Assembly: GCA_012031955.1 (NCBI GenBank)
Contig: JAAURZ010000185.1
Location: 1 to 5,704, forward strand
Origin: Bacteroidia bacterium
Lineage (GTDB): Bacteria > Bacteroidota > Bacteroidia > Cytophagales > Cyclobacteriaceae
DNA: 5,704 nucleotides
Direction: 5' to 3'
Below are positions 4,682 through 5,704 of the stretch, piece by piece (within the stretch, counting starts at the first letter, position 1; each line of letters opens with the position of its first letter). The position numbers were made by a program, and so were the translations under genes. A model generated the notes under the pieces. It was not told where the DNA came from and did not search any database. It saw nothing but the letters and a program-made list of their open reading frames with translations.

Positions 4682-5704
4682 CTACATGCGCTCGGGCACT
4701 TCGATACCCAGCAGGCCCATGGCCTTGGCGATAACGGAGGCGGCGCAGTGCGACAGGGCGATGCGAAACCGGAGCTTGCCGGCGTCGGCTTCTTTGAAAA
4801 TGGGAATGGACTGATAGAACTGGTTGTATGTTTTGGCCACCTCATAGGCGTAGTTGGCGATAATGGCCGGTGAATACTCGCGCGCGGCTTCCTTGACCTT
4901 CGCTTCGTAGGCACTCACTACTTGTACGACTTCGCGTTCGGCAGGTTCCAGTTGAGCCACGGACGCCAATGCGTTTACATCGACTTCCACCGGCATGGCG
5001 GCAGCGGTTCGCAGGATGGCACGAATACGTGCATGGGTGTATTGGATGAAGGGACCGGTGAACCCCTGGAGCTGAATGGACTCAGCGGGATCGAAGAGCA
5101 TGCGCTTTTTCGGATCTACTTTCAATAAAAAGAATTTAAGTGCACCCAGGCCGATCATGTGGAACAGGCGCTGTGCTTCGGCGCCGTCCATCACGTCTAT
5201 TTTGCCCAGCTCTCTCGTCTGGCGTTCAGCTTCAGCGTCCATCTCGTCGATGAGGTCGTCGGCATCCACCACGGTTCCTTCGCGTGATTTCATTTTGCCG
5301 GAAGGCAGGTCTACCATGCCGTACGACAAGTGGTAGCATTTTTTGGCCCACGTGTAACCCAGCTTGTCGAGGATGAGGAACAGCACTTTGAATGGTACTC
5401 TTGCTCGTTGCCCACGGTGTATACCTGGCCGTCTATTTTGGGAAAATCACGGAAACGCAGAATAGCGGTACCGATATCTTGCGTCATGTATACCGATGTT
5501 CCATCGGAACGCAACAGCAACTTCTGATCGAGACCGTCGGCAGTAAGATCTACCCACACGGAGCCGTCGTCTTTGCGAAAGAACACGCCTTTCTCCACAC
5601 CTTTCAGTACTTCTTCTTTGCCAAGCAAGTAGGTGTCTGACTCATAGTAAAGCTTGTCGAATGCGACGCCCATCTTCAGGTAGGTCTCGTCGAAGCCCGC
5701 GTAC
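4682..5704 (-). CDS. argS: Arginyl-tRNA synthetase, C-terminal part (5' end outside window, frame broken by one base)
   Basis: Class I synthetase that charges tRNA-Arg with arginine in the cytoplasm. About 340 C-terminal residues are present, from YAGFDETYLKMGVAFDKLYY to the end (LLGIEVPERM). Whole enzymes are about 590 residues, so the HIGH motif lies beyond the right edge. Visible landmarks are SDGTSVYMTQDIGTA, the loop KMKSREGTVVDADDL (the KMSKS-equivalent region) and the start of the DALR anticodon-binding domain around FIQYTHARIRAILR, which continues to the C-terminus. The frame breaks at NEQEYH. One extra T in the TT pair at 5391-5392 gives EQEYHFKVLFLILDKLG and joins the two halves exactly as in the family. 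Since argS is essential and normally single-copy, this break is almost certainly a sequencing error. There is no functional link to the downstream genes beyond the shared strand. Confidence 0.93.

Noticed and set aside
5387..5394. Programmed frameshift or true inactivation of argS
   Set aside because: An essential enzyme would not be expected to be inactive. One T restores the family sequence, and the site is a short T/A run typical of indel errors.

Overview
The window looks like chromosomal DNA of a member of Bacteroidota, most likely a Cytophagales-type organism. Supporting signs are a LytS/His_kinase-type sensor kinase followed by a response regulator, a LiaF-like FGG-repeat membrane protein, a DUF4288 protein and a DUF6090-like single-pass membrane protein. 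Starts lack Shine-Dalgarno sequences, and one spacer holds a Bacteroidota-type promoter candidate (TTTG, 19 nt, TAATTTTTG). All recognisable genes lie on the minus strand, so transcription runs from the right edge to the left edge.

In transcription order: (1) the C-terminal part of arginyl-tRNA synthetase (argS), cut by the right edge; (2) a DUF6090-like membrane protein; (3) a 198-nt spacer holding repeat copy B; (4) two tandem paralogous glutathione peroxidases 17 nt apart; (5) a 227-nt spacer with a GC-rich, hairpin-rich leader and a candidate promoter; (6) a LiaF-like four-helix membrane protein; (7) repeat copy A; (8) a DUF4288 protein; (9) a sensor histidine kinase whose corrected stop overlaps the start of (10) a response regulator cut by the left edge. 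Genes 6, 8, 9 and 10 form a plausible envelope-stress module resembling LiaF-LiaS-LiaR, and the peroxidases next door add a peroxide-defence function.

Two things stand out. First, six of the eight recognisable genes carry a frame break that a one-base change (in one case one or two bases) repairs, several of them in A/T homopolymers. In every case the repaired protein continues into family-typical sequence. This points to uncorrected sequencing or assembly indels, not to mass gene decay, so the gene ends are given here in corrected form. Second, a non-coding repeat of about 120-136 bp occurs twice in direct orientation, 2,212 bp apart. Each copy ends exactly on the ATG-AAA-AC start of an unrelated gene (DUF4288 and peroxidase). 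Copy A differs by an 18-bp perfect palindrome. Each copy is bracketed by imperfect short direct repeats, which suggests a mobile or recombinogenic leader element. It is the best candidate here for something undescribed.
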